Source of the DNA: Trichoplax sp. H2
Lineage: Eukaryota > Placozoa > Uniplacotomia > Trichoplacea
Reading direction: 5' to 3'
NCBI GenBank assembly: GCA_003344405.1
Contig: NOWV01000130.1
Span: 1 to 64,000 of the forward strand
DNA: 64,000 bases
The notes beneath the pieces were generated by a model that saw nothing but the letters and a program-made list of their open reading frames with translations, ran no database searches and had not been told where the DNA came from. This document shows, piece after piece, positions 1 through 11,679 of the stretch. The position numbers were made by a program, and so were the translations under genes. How positions within the stretch are numbered: the stretch's first letter is position 1; the number at the start of each line of letters is the position of its first letter.

Positions 1-339
1 TAAATTAGTGGTGATCAAAAAGCACTGTTTTCTATTTGTATGATAATATATTGTAAGTAACTTATGAATTAATCATAGCCAATTATTTAAGAGGCAACGT
101 AGAAAAATTTTACTATTAACGCTTTATCTGAATTATCTGAGTTGTTGTTTTATAACTGCAGTAAATTATAACTACATGTTACTAAAAATCTGGCTGGTAT
201 ACCTTTATGATGCTGTTATTGAATATCGCAAGAGCTTAGGAAATAATAGCCAACATCATCAGGCAATATCGCTGAAATTGTTTAATTTAATTTAGGCTAT
301 TCTAGCAACAGTAGTCTACATAGTAATTACGGAAAGTAA
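1..339. repeat. Block A, left copy of a direct repeat
   Basis: This 339-bp stretch recurs almost unchanged at 7578-7916, with only scattered substitutions. It contains no open frame of note. In this copy it runs into an inserted element at position 340; in the right copy it continues into ordinary flanking sequence. It therefore looks like the left flank of an insertion site seen twice, either as a true duplication or as two haplotypes placed in one scaffold. Confidence 0.8.
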
Positions 340-1797
340 TGTAATGAAATGAAATTTGTAGAGATCAAGCTACGAAACTTTATTTAACTTTGATTCTACT
401 TTCATTGCACTCCGGTCGACTTAACGCTAATACTTTGACACCAAATAAAATTTGGGGAAGTAACCGAACAACAATTTATTTCAAAACAAAAACGGAGAGA
501 AGTATAAACCGAACAACCGCACAAATACTTAGCTTTAAGTATTATTAAAATAAATGACAGACTTAAAATCTGTCAACGACCAAACAACCTTTCAAAAAGA
601 AGAACGTTTTAACTTACGATAATTCGACCCCGAAGGCCTTTTAAATTCAACAAGTTCTTCAAATAAAGTCTTCTTCTACTCTCCCTTTAAATTTTCTAAT
701 TGCACTATCATTTATAGGCTTCGTAGAGCCGTCTGAGGTATTTAAAACTAAACATTTGCTAACCAATCGCTCTTAAGATCCGTTTTAGAAAACTACTTTG
801 CACCAATTAAGAAAACAAAAATCATTCAAAGTTCAGACACAATTTACCCTACGATTCCCTTACAAAACACTATAAAAGTAACAAGCTAACTATAAAAATA
901 CATCAAACTTCATTTCTAACATAATTTCTATCATTAATACGCTATAAAAGTCTAAAAATCAACCTTTAAACATCAAGATTTAGTCATAAAAACAACATTC
1001 TACCCATTCTAACTACCTAACAATCAACACAACCTCTGCCAATTTCCATCTTATTTTCTATTTTCCTCACTAAATCTCCTAATGTGACTTCAAGTCACGT
1101 CATAAAATTCCAAAGTTTCAAATTCATAACAAAAAGTCCAAATCTCAAAAATCAACTCTTACGATATTTTTCATGAACAAAAATCCAAAAATTAAAACAG
1201 AAAAATTATAATTCAGACATAAATTAAAAATAAACCCGACCGGTTCCAAAACAGGAAAATTATATCGGACACAAACCCGACCGGTCCCAGAATCCGAAAA
1301 CTATATCGGACACAAATCCGGAAAAATTCGCTTTTTACAAAGATCACAGTAATCGCTTATCAAAAAATTTATATGACTACTACGACTACTTTTCTGACAT
1401 TAGTATCGCTTAGTATTCGCGAGTATTGACAGTTTATGTTTTAGCGTCAGATTGTACTGTAACTGTACGATTATAGACTACATTACAGTACTTTATCGTC
1501 ATGTTATAAATCCCCTTTCTCTAAGGATAGGGTTTTGCTACTAAGTCAAATTCCTTTACGATTTGAATAGACGATCAAACGCCCTTTCTTTAGATTAGGC
1601 ATTTGCTCTATAGGGCTACTTCTATAGTAATCTATATAATACCTTATAAAATAATGAAGAAGAAAAGATGGCGACATGATGATTTGGCAGGGTAAAACTT
1701 AAAGACACTATCACTTTGTAGGTATTTTCTATAGTAAAATAATGCTGATTACATACTAAAAACTACAAAGGACTCTACTTTTAGTCCTTTTACTACA
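340..1797. mobile_element. LTR-like insertion, about 1.46 kb, TGTA...TACA ends
   Basis: The left junction is GTAA followed by TGTAATGAAATG. The right end, TTTTACTACA, is seen both here (1797) and at 8280, where it is followed by GTAATGTAATGTTTAAAT. The uninterrupted site at 7913-7930 reads GTAATGTGATGTTTAAAT. This fits an element with TG...CA ends and a 4-bp GTAA target duplication, as LTR elements make. No coding capacity is visible inside it, so it is either a long solo LTR or a non-autonomous element. In this copy the sequence after 1797 is not the expected right flank, so a misjoin or an internal region may follow. Confidence 0.55.
1232..1325. repeat. 41-bp minisatellite, about 2.3 units
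   Basis: Units start at 1232, 1273 and 1314 with AAACCCGACCGG, AAACCCGACCGG and AAATCCGG, and share TATATCGGACAC near the end. It is a short, locally GC-richer tandem repeat inside the 340-1797 element. Confidence 0.75.
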
Positions 1798-2972
1798 GTT
1801 GTAAACATGTTGAAATATCGATAATTTCGATTAAGATACGATGATATCGTTCAGTTAGCCGCAATACTAGCCACAACAGCTGAAAATAAACTACAGATCC
1901 AAGATATTAAGGAAATAATAATGACGCTTCTCGACAATACGAGTGTATGTAATGCTTCAGAAAATGAATCCCGCTTTTTATACGTAAAGATCGATCCAGT
2001 GCAATGATATAAGCAATTGTGGCTGATTCATAAACGTTTTTTACCAGTATCATTTGTAACATGTCCGGACGAATTTCTAGGAAAGACTCAACGAAATACA
2101 CCAATGGAGTCTTCCAATTTAGGTATTGTCGGAAAAAAGGACTAAAACATTACTGAAGACTTCAATAACACCAGCTATATTAAGGAAATTGTCATAGAGT
2201 ATTGGCGGCATGGATATTAATGATTACTACTGCATTCATTCCGTATAAAAGAAATGAAGATAATAGGACAATTTACTAATCGGCAGTAAAATATCTAGTT
2301 GAGCATTATACTCGTACTTGCGGCAATACGGAGATAAATTTAAAATTGAAGCATATAACTTTGCAATGAAAAGGTATTATAAAGTTGATTGAAATTTTTA
2401 ACTTCTAAATAATACTGTACAGTAGCAAAATATAAATTATAATTATTAACCTTCAATTTCATAAATTATAATTATTAACCTTTATTTTCATAAATTGTAG
2501 TTATTTATTAATATGATGAAATGTTTTTTGACCTTGACCTTCAATTAGTCTAAAACTATCGAAAAATATATCTAAATAATCATATTAATTTCCTAATTTA
2601 ATTGGGTATAAGAGAATTATATTTGCATAAAATCTTGTGTAATTAATTTCAGAACTCCTGAACTCGGAAGAATTAGGGATAGTTAAATGTTACCACAAAG
2701 CACAGTTAAACTGTTAACATGCAAAAAATCTTATGGTAATTATCTTAGCCTGTATAAATGTGTTACTGTATTAGATGATTATGATACTTTATTCTGTCAA
2801 CACATTGAAAGAACAAATGGCTTTTTAGCGCATGATCGATTGATTAAACTTGATACTACATATAGCTTTGGTTATTTTTATGGAGTCTGATTTAATAAAT
2901 TAGGTTGTGTATTACATTTCACGTTTGTTATTAGTATCATTTTCTAATGATATTGATACCATCATTGATGGC
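1798..2972. other. Intergenic stretch
   Basis: This is AT-rich sequence with no gene I can support apart from the possible receptor remnant at 1907-2104. A short direct repeat (ATAAATTATAATTATTAACCTT) occurs twice near 2420-2490. A 67-codon open frame at 2687-2890 on the plus strand has no features I recognise. Confidence 0.5.
1907..2104 (-). pseudogene. Possible TM3 remnant of a receptor gene
   Basis: A 65-codon open frame contains ESATIAYIIALDRSLRI. This resembles the TM3 end of the receptors in this window (for example ITWLIALDRFLNVI in the copy at 31225), including the D-R pair. I could not follow the similarity into TM2 or TM4, and the conserved cysteine before TM3 is not present. It may be a decayed receptor fragment or chance similarity. 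Confidence 0.25.
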
Positions 2973-3580
2973 TGTAATGGTTTGCACAGAATATAGTATT
3001 CTAGTGGGCCACGGCTGATAATGAAACGGTGAAGTGCGGTACTTCATTTGCTCTTTGTAAAGATCTCATTTAATTGTAGTAGCACAGTAGGGTGGCTAAT
3101 AGGACGAAACGGCGCACTTGTACTACTGTTTCTAGACTTGGATTCTCCACTTAAGCAAGTATCTAATAGCCAAATAAAGGACTATGAAGACTGTCTTTCA
3201 TATACGAGTTAAAGTATAATTATCCGGTTTATCTTGACCAGGTGTTAAATTGAGCTTTTACAGTCTAAAATTAGTATGTCTACTATAGAATGGAAGCATT
3301 TATTAAGAATAGTTTGTATAGAAGTAATTTGTGTGCAAATTTGTCTAAGTGGTATTATCCGGCTTATCTATATTCCTTTTCGACTATTCTTATGAGGAGA
3401 AGAAATTGGAAATCTTCTCTGACAGACAGGATTACCAATAAACGTTATTGTTCAAGGCTATTTTTTCGGTGTTAGTTTCGTTTATCACATTGAGAAATTA
3501 ATCAATTTTTGTTAACTCAAATTTTGGGTTACGTAGGCGAACCAACAGTAATAGCTGGAGGCTATTACTCGGTCATTACA
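2973..3580. mobile_element. Solo LTR, family B, copy 1
   Basis: The sequence from about 3075 to 3580 aligns along its length with 40400-40912, and more weakly with 4640-5105. It starts at TGTAATGG, ends in GGTCATTACA, and carries an AATAAA signal near 3438. The first 100 bp differ from copy 3, and the 5-bp flanks (ATGGC, ATTAT) do not match, so the left boundary is uncertain. A 61-codon open frame inside it (3290-3475) is not convincing as a gene. Confidence 0.55.
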
Positions 3581-4599
3581 ATTATTATATCAAGAATCCA
3601 AGTCGGTATAAGACCGTAAATTATTAAGCTATGAACCTAACGTAATAGCGATGAAGTTACTAACGTGACATAAATAATTAAATTTAAGTCGGCTATGAGC
3701 TTTCAATTCGAGAAATCGAATTGTAGCGCACAGATGGACAGAAGAATGCAAGCAGCACTGTGCCTTCCGTTGCAGTAAACAGTTTTTGATACTCTATTGT
3801 GATGAAGTATAGAAATAGCGTAAGAAAATACATTTTTATCCGCAATCAGATCTATAGAATTGAACTTTCAGATCTACGATCATTATAGTTACTGTTAGCT
3901 GATGAAATATTCAATTTTTATTCTAATGTCATCAGATTGTTACGTAATAGCAACAATTACAATAACACTTAGTTTCGACTTCAATTTTTATATTTTAATA
4001 TCACTAAATTATTCAAATGATATATAATGACGATATAAGAAGTCCTTCATTTTGGAATTTGTTTTAGTATTGTTTATTTATGTTGATCAATTAGGTCTAA
4101 AGAAAAATAAAAAGCAAACGGTAGAAGTATAAAGAGAGTGAAAACTTAAGGTCTAATCGCTATATTACTAGTTCAAGAAAACAGACTCGGCTACTTGATT
4201 TCATGGTACTCACTTATTTTGGCCAATTGAAATACAGGCTTTTTATAACATAATGCACCACTATATCTAATTTGACCGAGATTTAATTTCTATTTGATAT
4301 ATAATTCGCAGTAATTCAACTTAATATTAACATACATGCTCTCACTTTTTAATATGATTTTTAAAAATAATTCTTATATGCTAACTTACTTTCAGCACTA
4401 CAATTATCCAGTTATATTAACCAAAGTACTAAAGTAGCTGTAGTGGAGTTGGTGCATAAATATCAAGAAATCTATATTACTGGACATTTATTTAGCTCTG
4501 ACTGTTAGCGTTATAATGCTATGATAACATTATCGTACAATTAGTTTCACAATTTGCTATTCGATGCGTGCAGCAAAGAGGCGAAAGAACGAATTATGG
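3581..4599. other. Intergenic stretch
   Basis: AT-rich sequence between two family-B LTR copies. I see no gene, RNA or clear repeat in it. Confidence 0.4.
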
Positions 4600-5105
4600 T
4601 GTGATGTCTATCAGTCATAATCTCAGCCAATTGCAGTAGTATATTTGTAATGTTTCTAGTATGAGATTGGGATTCTCCAGTTAAGGTCGTAGCTGACAGC
4701 CAAATATAGAATTATATAGACTGTCTTCCACGTAAGAGTGAAAGTATCATTATCCACTTTATCTTAGCCAGGTGTTCAAACGAACTTTGCAGTCTCGAAT
4801 TAGTTTATTTACTATAGAATGGAAGCATTTATTTATATAGTTTTCATGGAAGTGATTTATGTGCAAATTTATCTAAGTAGTATTGTCTAACTCATCTTAG
4901 CCGTTTCCAACCGTTCTTATGAGAGAAGAAAACCAAAATTCTTCTCCAATGGATGGATGTATCAATAAACCTTGTTATTCAAGGCTATTTTTTCGGTGTT
5001 GACCTTCGTATGACATTGGAGAACTACTCAATTTTGCTAACTTAAATTTTGGGTTAGGTAAGGGAACCTACAGTAATAGCAAGAGACCATTACACAGTCA
5101 ATTAC
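4600..5105. mobile_element. Solo LTR, family B, copy 2 (degenerate)
   Basis: This aligns in order with copies 1 and 3. Shared blocks include TATAGAATGGAAGCATTTATT, AATAAACCTTGTTATTCAAGGC and TTTTTTCGGTGTT. The end is mutated relative to TCATTACA. It is the most diverged of the three copies, and no target duplication can be recognised. Confidence 0.5.
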
Positions 5106-5579
5106 GCTATCTAATATTAGGGATTGCACTAACCTGTTTCATACCAGCTTATAGTTTACTTTCTGCTGATTATTAGTACTGTTGCATATGTAAACAACTC
5201 TTCAGAAATGACAAAATATATTTTTGAAATTATAGAGCCGTTTTACTGGTTGATAGCAATATTACGAATCATTATTAAACTCGACAAATAAAGAGTAAAG
5301 GCTTGAAATGATTTGATATACTACGCTTGTATATTGTCTTCATCTTCACTAGCTGCTCAAACTTAGATTAATACCGTTTTTCCTGCTTCAAGTGAGATAT
5401 AGGTAAGTGATTAGTGTAGTAGTCTTACAATTTACAATTTTTATTCCAATTAGTATGGCTACATCGTACTATGACGATAACTTCAATTGCATAATTTTGC
5501 TTAGGATATAACCGGATATACATCTAACTAAGGTATCATAGTCGTCCATGTATACCGAAATTGATAATGAAAATTTAAT

Positions 5580-6602
5580 TTAACGTAGCTTTCGGCAAGT
5601 TATAGACTTACCGTAAATTGACAATAAAAATATGACTGGATTGATACAGCAGTTACTTTGTAGGAATAACACAAAGATTATAACCAAGCTATAAAAATAA
5701 TCATTAAATTCTGCGAATGTAAAGTCAAAATAGCTAGAAATGCCAACAGCATAGGTAGGCAACATAGCTACAAGATTGGTAAAACTTAAGATAACAGCTA
5801 TAAATAACACTTTGTATTCATATTGAGGATCACAGTATTTGACTCTAGATGTAAATATTCTATTTCTAGCTGATCGCAATTTACACAAGATCATAATATA
5901 GAAAAACATTACCAAACCATACATCGTTCCACCAGAAGTAGACATGATCAATAGTAGAAATCTAGCTGACCAATGCCTTAGATAGTTAATAATACACACA
6001 TTATGATAACGATAGCTTAAACGATATGGCGGCAAGGTGGTATTATAAGCAATAATATTACCTGTAATACCTAATACTATACTTGATAGCCAAGTTATTG
6101 ATATAGCTATTGTAACAGCCTTGATAGACACAGGTGAGACACCAGAAAATGGATAAAACAAACGTACAAATCGATCGCTAGCAATAATTACCGTTATACA
6201 AGTTGATGTATGAATTGAAAGTATGTATAGAAATCTTCCAATATAGCAAAATGGATCATTTATCCAAGCTTCATAGACCATACTAGAATTAAGAAAATTT
6301 CCGAAATGTTTAGATACCGTTAGTGGGATAGATCGATAGTGTAAATCTGCTGCGGCTATAATTAGCAGATAAAACGATCCCAAAGTATCCGAAATAGCTA
6401 AATTAACAATAAGAATATAAAATATTCGATATCTAGACGACAAGATTTTACGATGTCGAATTGATTTTGTCACAGCATTCGCTTTTGGATTGAGGACACG
6501 AATGACTTTAACAAGAACCACTGGATTGGCGATCAGCCCAATAATGCTAAATAACCAGGTAATAGCTAGAGCAGCGTAATTGTTATAAAGTAAAGAAGCC
6601 AT
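5580..6602 (-). CDS. Class A G-protein-coupled receptor (DRF type), intact
   Basis: This single exon encodes a 340-residue seven-transmembrane receptor, expected at the cell surface and coupled to heterotrimeric G proteins; the ligand is unknown. TM2 carries N67-LAIS-D72. C119 before TM3 and C203 in loop 2 can form the conserved disulfide. The TM3 motif is D143-R144-F145 instead of DRY. TM6 has M-L-P in place of C-W-x-P, and TM7 has N311-P312-V-I-F. N105 lies in an N-S-S glycosylation site. The start ATGGCTTC gives MASLLYNN, the N-terminus shared by most copies in the array. No signal peptide is apparent. Its nearest relatives are the pseudogenes at 11680 and 13871, which share the C-terminal K-S-x-x-C-R-K-L end. 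Confidence 0.93.
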   Translation of the reverse strand: MASLLYNNYAALAITWLFSIIGLIANPVVLVKVIRVLNPKANAVTKSIRHRKILSSRYRIFYILIVNLAISDTLGSFYLLIIAAADLHYRSIPLTVSKHFGNFLNSSMVYEAWINDPFCYIGRFLYILSIHTSTCITVIIASDRFVRLFYPFSGVSPVSIKAVTIAISITWLSSIVLGITGNIIAYNTTLPPYRLSYRYHNVCIINYLRHWSARFLLLIMSTSGGTMYGLVMFFYIMILCKLRSARNRIFTSRVKYCDPQYEYKVLFIAVILSFTNLVAMLPTYAVGISSYFDFTFAEFNDYFYSLVIIFVLFLQSNCCINPVIFLLSIYGKSITCRKLR

Positions 6603-7577
6603 GAAATACGATGATAGATAAAGCAGATCCTTAATCGCTCTGTAATCTCTATAAATTTATTAAATGTACTAAAGCTTGGTAAATGAATTGGCCGCTTGTT
6701 AATATGAAGTTAAGACTTTTATCCAAGTACATCAGATTAGCAACATATGCTTGTAGGTATTTAAAGGGCCTTACAAAAATGTTTTAGTGTTCACACTTTA
6801 GTTTTTTCGACAATTCTGGTTTCTAAAGTTGATATTAATAAATATCCTCAATCACTGCTTAATAACAAATTGAAACAATCTCTAGTTATAATAATAAAGA
6901 TTTAATGATTTCTATCAGTGTTGAATTTGATTTAGTTTTCGTAACAATCAGAATAAGCAAGCAAAACGTTACTGGGAAAGCTACTGTTATAATTCGATCA
7001 TTAGTTTACTATTAAATTGAATTAATCAAATATTCTCATTGTAAAATCCAGAAGAAGACACTGAAGAGCCCGTTGAATCCAATTTTATAACCGTAAAAGG
7101 CAAAATTTCTTTTTCAAACAATGCCAGTACTGATTTTAAATAGGGATTAAATACCTGCCAATGACGACAAATCTTGTTCTCGTTACGTGAATGAAACAGT
7201 ATCCGAGCAACGGAAATGGATATTTTTAATTCTTTTTAAAGGAATAGAAGACTGTCAAACCCATTATAGCCTAATAATAGCCTATTCAAAAGCTTCAAGT
7301 ATAGATCATATTATAACAAAAATATTTAAAAGAATGACCCCTGTAAATATGAAGAAAAAAATAGTATAAAAGATATTAATACTCTTTAGAAAGAGGATAA
7401 GAAATAACATTGTTCATTAAAATCTACTGCTATATATTTACGATGGAGCTATCAGAAGAATATTCATTACAATATATTTTTCTATAAAGTACAATCGCTA
7501 GATTAAACTATTTTTCCTGAATGCTAGTTACAGTAATGGATGTCACTTACCATTTATCATTTATTAAAGGTTGAGAA
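6603..7577. other. Intergenic stretch, including the 5' flank of the 5580-6602 receptor
   Basis: This must hold the promoter of the receptor at 5580-6602, but I see no distinctive core-promoter motif. A 60-codon open frame at 7187-7369 has no recognisable features. Confidence 0.4.
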
Positions 7578-7916
7578 TAAATTAGTGGTGATCAAAAAGC
7601 ACTGTTTTCTACTTGTATGATAATATATTGTAAGTAACTTACGAATTAATCATAGCCAATTATTTAAGAGGCAACGTAGAAAAATTTTACTATTAACGCT
7701 TTATCTGAATTATCTGAGTTACTGTTTTATAACTGTAGTAAATTATAACTACATGCCACTAAAAATCTGGCTGGTATACCCTTATGATGCTGTTATTGAA
7801 TATCACAAGAGCTTAGGAAATAATAGCCAACATCATCAGGCAATATCGCTGAAATTGTTTAATTTAATTTAGGCTATTCTAGCAACAGTAGTCTACATAG
7901 TAATTACGGAAAGTAA
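7578..7916. repeat. Block A, right copy (uninterrupted site)
   Basis: Nearly identical to 1-339. Here it continues directly into GTAATGTGATGTTTAAATAACTG, which defines the empty target site for the element at 340-1797 and 8103-8280. Confidence 0.8.
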
Positions 7917-8082
7917 TGTGATGTTTAAATAACTGAATAAGTGTTGGGATTAAAATGAATAGTATGAATAACAAACTTGTCTTTGACTTCTTGTAATAAT
8001 GTTCATCCCCGAATGTTGCCGTCTTAGATCATTGTGAACTATTAATTGACCGCACTGATTATTGCAGATCCATTATCTTAAA
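7913..8082. repeat. Contig-end duplicate, first copy
   Basis: These 170 bases up to the gap are repeated at 8281-8450 with only a few differences (for example GTGATG against GTAATG). The duplicate sits exactly at the gap edge, which points to two unmerged haplotype contigs. Confidence 0.8.
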
Positions 8083-8102
8083 NNNNNNNNNNNNNNNNNN
8101 NN
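8083..8102. other. Assembly gap (20 N)
   Basis: A run of 20 N. The flanks overlap in sequence (7913-8082 and 8281-8450), so the true gap may be zero or negative. Confidence 0.98.
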
Positions 8103-8280
8103 TTCTATAGTAATCTATATAATACCTTATAAAATAATGAAGAAGAAAAGATGGCGACATGATGATTTGGCAGGGTAAAACTTAAAGACACTATCACTTT
8201 GTAGGTATTTTCTATAGTAAAATAATGCTGATTAAATACTAAAAACTACAAAGGACTCTACTTTTAGTCCTTTTACTACA
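8103..8280. mobile_element. Right end of the 1.46-kb element, truncated by the gap
   Basis: It matches 1620-1797 almost base for base, ending in TTTTACTACA. The following GTAATGTAATGTTTAAATAAC is the right-hand target flank, so this contig represents the filled site. Confidence 0.7.
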
Positions 8281-8450
8281 GTAATGTAATGTTTAAATAA
8301 CTGAATAAGTGTTAGGATTAAAATGAATAGTATGAATAACAAACTTGTCTTTTGACTTCTTGTAATAATGTTCATCCCCGAATGTTGCCGTGTTAGATCA
8401 TTGTGAACTATTAATTGACCGCACTGATTATTGCAGATCCATTATCTTAA
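8281..8450. repeat. Contig-end duplicate, second copy
   Basis: Repeats 7913-8082. Together with the preceding element it gives the filled allele of the same site. Confidence 0.8.
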
Positions 8451-8728
8451 AATTGTGAACTAGCTCATGTACAGTAAATCTGTTTGTAGGTAGAAAATAT
8501 AATTGATTTTGCTTACGTTTCAGAAATGGCTATGTTTCGTAATAGAAATTTTTCTACTTTGAAACAGTAAAGATAAGGGAGAAATCTCTGGGCTTGTCCA
8601 ATAAAACTATAGTGCTGAATAGTAATCTGTACTCTTCTCATTATAACGCTATATATTGATCAAAGCTAGCGCTTTAAAATGTTATATTCACAAATATCAA
8701 CCAACACGATAACATTCTGACAAATAAG

Positions 8729-9353
8729 AAAATGACCGATGAATTAGAATAAGCAATAGCCTATTAGAAAAATGTGCTTAAATAAATATTTTATCAATAA
8801 CTTCTTCTATAAACTTATAGCGGATACTGCAAATTTTATGCGTCGGTGAACATCCTACAATAGTCAACTAGAGTGGGTCATTGCAGTGATATATACCGAT
8901 CACAAAATTCCAAATTTTAGAAAAAAATAAGGGCTTTATTGAATCTTATAAAAAGATTAACTACACACAGCTCTATTCTAGTTGAATAATACTACTAAAG
9001 ACTTCTAGAACGAACTAACTGAAGTTGCATGCTATTATGCTTTTCGTAGCATTCGCAGCTACAATCCGCATGGCAACCTTTTACCTTATTTTACACATAG
9101 TTAAATTATCCTTAGTAACACCATTCTATTGCGGACCATCATTAATTCGATATGGATATAACTACAGTATTTACGTAGACATTATTCACACCAGCCAAAT
9201 TACAATGAATTAACCATATCCTAATATATGACTTATAGTTCTATTTTTACCTATAACCTTATTAGTAACTCAACACCTTACTGTATATAGTTATCTGTAC
9301 TCTAGCATAGAGTCTATACCACTACAGTCTATAGTTATGGCTACCAAATATCT
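8729..9353. repeat. R1 repeat, haplotype copy 1 (without LTR)
   Basis: These 625 bases up to the gap correspond to 9374-10594 minus the inserted LTR. The repeat proper seems to begin near 8888 (TGATATATACCGATCAC), because that part recurs at 20224. A 62-codon open frame (9025-9213) encodes a hydrophobic peptide with FAATIRMATFYLILH. The same frame is partly kept in the other copies, though with stops. I do not recognise its origin. Confidence 0.7.
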
Positions 9354-9373
9354 NNNNNNNNNNNNNNNNNNNN
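9354..9373. other. Assembly gap (20 N)
   Basis: A run of 20 N, flanked by the two R1 haplotype copies (8729-9353 and 9374-10594). Confidence 0.98.
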
Positions 9374-10680
9374 AAAATGACCGATGAATTAGAATAAGCA
9401 ATAGCCTTTTAGAAAAATGTGCTTAAATAAATATTTTATCAATAACTTCTTTTATAAACTTATAGCGGATATTGCAAATTTTATGCGTCGGTGAACATCC
9501 TACAATAGTTAACTAGAGTGGGTCATTGCAGTGATATATACCGATCATAAAATTCCAAATTTTAGAAAAAAAATAAGGGCTTTATTGAATCTTATACAAA
9601 GATTAACTACACACAGCTCTATTCTAGTTGAATACTACTACTAAAGACTTCTAGAACGAACTAACTGAAGTTGTATGCTTTTATGCTTTTCGTAGCATTC
9701 GCAGCTACAATCCGCATGGCAACCTTTTACCTTATTTTACACATAGTTAAATTATCCTTAGTAACACCATTCTATTACGGACCATCATTAATTCGATATG
9801 GATATAACTACAGTATTTACTTAGACATTATTCACACCAGCCAAATTACAATGAATTAACCATATCCTAATATATGACTGTGACGGAGCTCGCTCCGAAA
9901 TGAATAATATTTTGATCTAATATGTGTAACAATATTATTATGGAGGTTGCCGATCTCGACAACAACCTAGTTGTTAATTGAGTTTTGTTATTAATTATCC
10001 TAGTAATATACAGCGTGGATATGGTGTTAGCAATTAAAATGTCAAGCTGTAAAGATTATTATGTTAGTTAATAAGGTGCTAATTAATAATATTAATTTGT
10101 GACAAGTGATAAGTAACACTCGAGCTAGTCGAATCTATAGTAAGCCTGTTTGGATCTGTATTACACATTCTATAATTTAATGTGAAAGATTAGTACCGAT
10201 CTTATTTGTGTGACATATGAAACTGTATATAAGCTTGATCATTACTTTTTAATCTCAGTTCCACTAAGGCTAACATAGGGTACACTGGTACAAGCGTAGG
10301 CAAGCTAGCAATAAAGATCTTTATTAACCTAAACCTATCGTTTTGACTTGATTACTATAGTATAGGAATAAGTTAGTTTTCCCTTACTGAGGATCTCCGG
10401 AGTTAGTCGGAGAACCATAAGAGTAGATAGACTAGTTTAGGTACGTTCACGAAAGTTGTTTTGTGACAATGACTTATAGTTCTATTTTTACCTATAACCT
10501 TATTAGTAACTCAACACCTTACTGTATATAGTTATCTGTACTCTAGCATAGAGTCTATACCACTACAGTCTATAGTTATGGCTACCAAATATCTCTTAGG
10601 ATAAATATCTACCGTACCTTATACTAAACATTATACTAAACATGGCTAACAGTCTACAATCACATTACTAAGTTATATTA
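9374..10680. repeat. R1 repeat, haplotype copy 2 (with LTR insertion)
   Basis: 9374-9878 and 10474-10594 match copy 1; 10595-10680 continues into sequence shared with the R1 copy at 20224-20800. An open frame at 9671-9859 matches that of copy 1 at 58 of 62 codons or better. The repeat is split by a solo LTR at 9879-10468. Confidence 0.7.
9879..10468 (+). mobile_element. Solo LTR, family C, 590 bp, allelic insertion
   Basis: It begins TGTGACGGAG and ends TTTTGTGACA. It is flanked by a perfect 5-bp duplication ATGAC (9874-9878 and 10469-10473). The empty site, with a single ATGAC, is present at 9228-9232 in the other haplotype copy. A promoter-like ACTGTATATAAGC lies at 10222-10234, which gives a plus-strand orientation. 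Perfect TG...CA ends with a 5-bp duplication are the mark of an LTR retrotransposon. No internal coding region remains, so it arose by LTR-LTR recombination. Confidence 0.93.
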
Positions 10681-11679
10681 CACAATCTTATAATATAGGG
10701 CTGTATAAAAATAATTAACGAAAATTTCACGCCGTACCAGGCTGAAACCTATATATTATAACACGTTTACGCTATGTTGATAATACATGAGTTTATAGAT
10801 ACATCACTACCTATTTTGTTGGTATTAGGGCATATGATTTTGATTCTATAAATGTACGGTACATGTTAGCATTACAATCTGTAATGTGTTAGCTATAGCC
10901 TCTCTAATTTAGAAATCCTATTGTTATCAGCCTTTGATGATGTGACTATTGTTTTATAATTTGTGTGAGAAGCATGAATGATATTTAAAGTTAATGTATA
11001 AAGTAATACAGTGGGTTCGGCAACTTATCGCTCGCAAGTAAGAAGTCAGTCAGTCTATATTGTATCTGTCGTAGGATTTTAATAAAAAACTTGTAGCTGT
11101 CACGGAGTACCTTACTAATCGTGATATGTTTTTCAAGATCGAAGATTATCGAATTAAATCAACCCGAATATTTATCGCCAAATTCTATCGTAAAATTCTA
11201 TACTTATTGGTGACATAAAGTAGTAACAATTTTCCAACCATGAAATAGTAAAGTCATTAGTCTAGTCTGATAATTTTGAAGATTACATGAACGTTTTGGC
11301 CTACACCTTAAGATGCGTTTAATTATAAAACATAATTAGCTTAGGGACTAGTATAGAAATGAAATATAAGGATTTGTCAAAAGAATGTTTACAAACATAA
11401 CTACCTAGAAATGAAAGTAATTTTAGACTATAAAGAATTTAATTTAATGCAAATTCAATTTTGCGTTTAGCAAGTACGGTCAAAGTATAATACCGAAATA
11501 TGATTCCGTAGCGAACGATCAGAAATGAGTTCAAGGTATTTTAATTTTTGTAGTTTTTAATATATCACTATGAGACTTATAGTTAAGAATAATAGATGGA
11601 TCCGCATTAGAATCGGTTGCTTAGAATGTATTATCAACCTAACAAAAATCTTTATAGTATCCACTAAAGATAAGCAAAT
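10681..11679. other. Intergenic stretch
   Basis: AT-rich sequence with no supported gene. It lies downstream of the receptor pseudogene at 11680-12663. Confidence 0.4.

Noticed and set aside
8103-10594. Apparent tandem gene duplication (two copies of a 62-codon frame)
   Set aside because: The copies flank an assembly gap and are nearly identical, so they are better explained as two haplotypes of one repeat than as a gene family.
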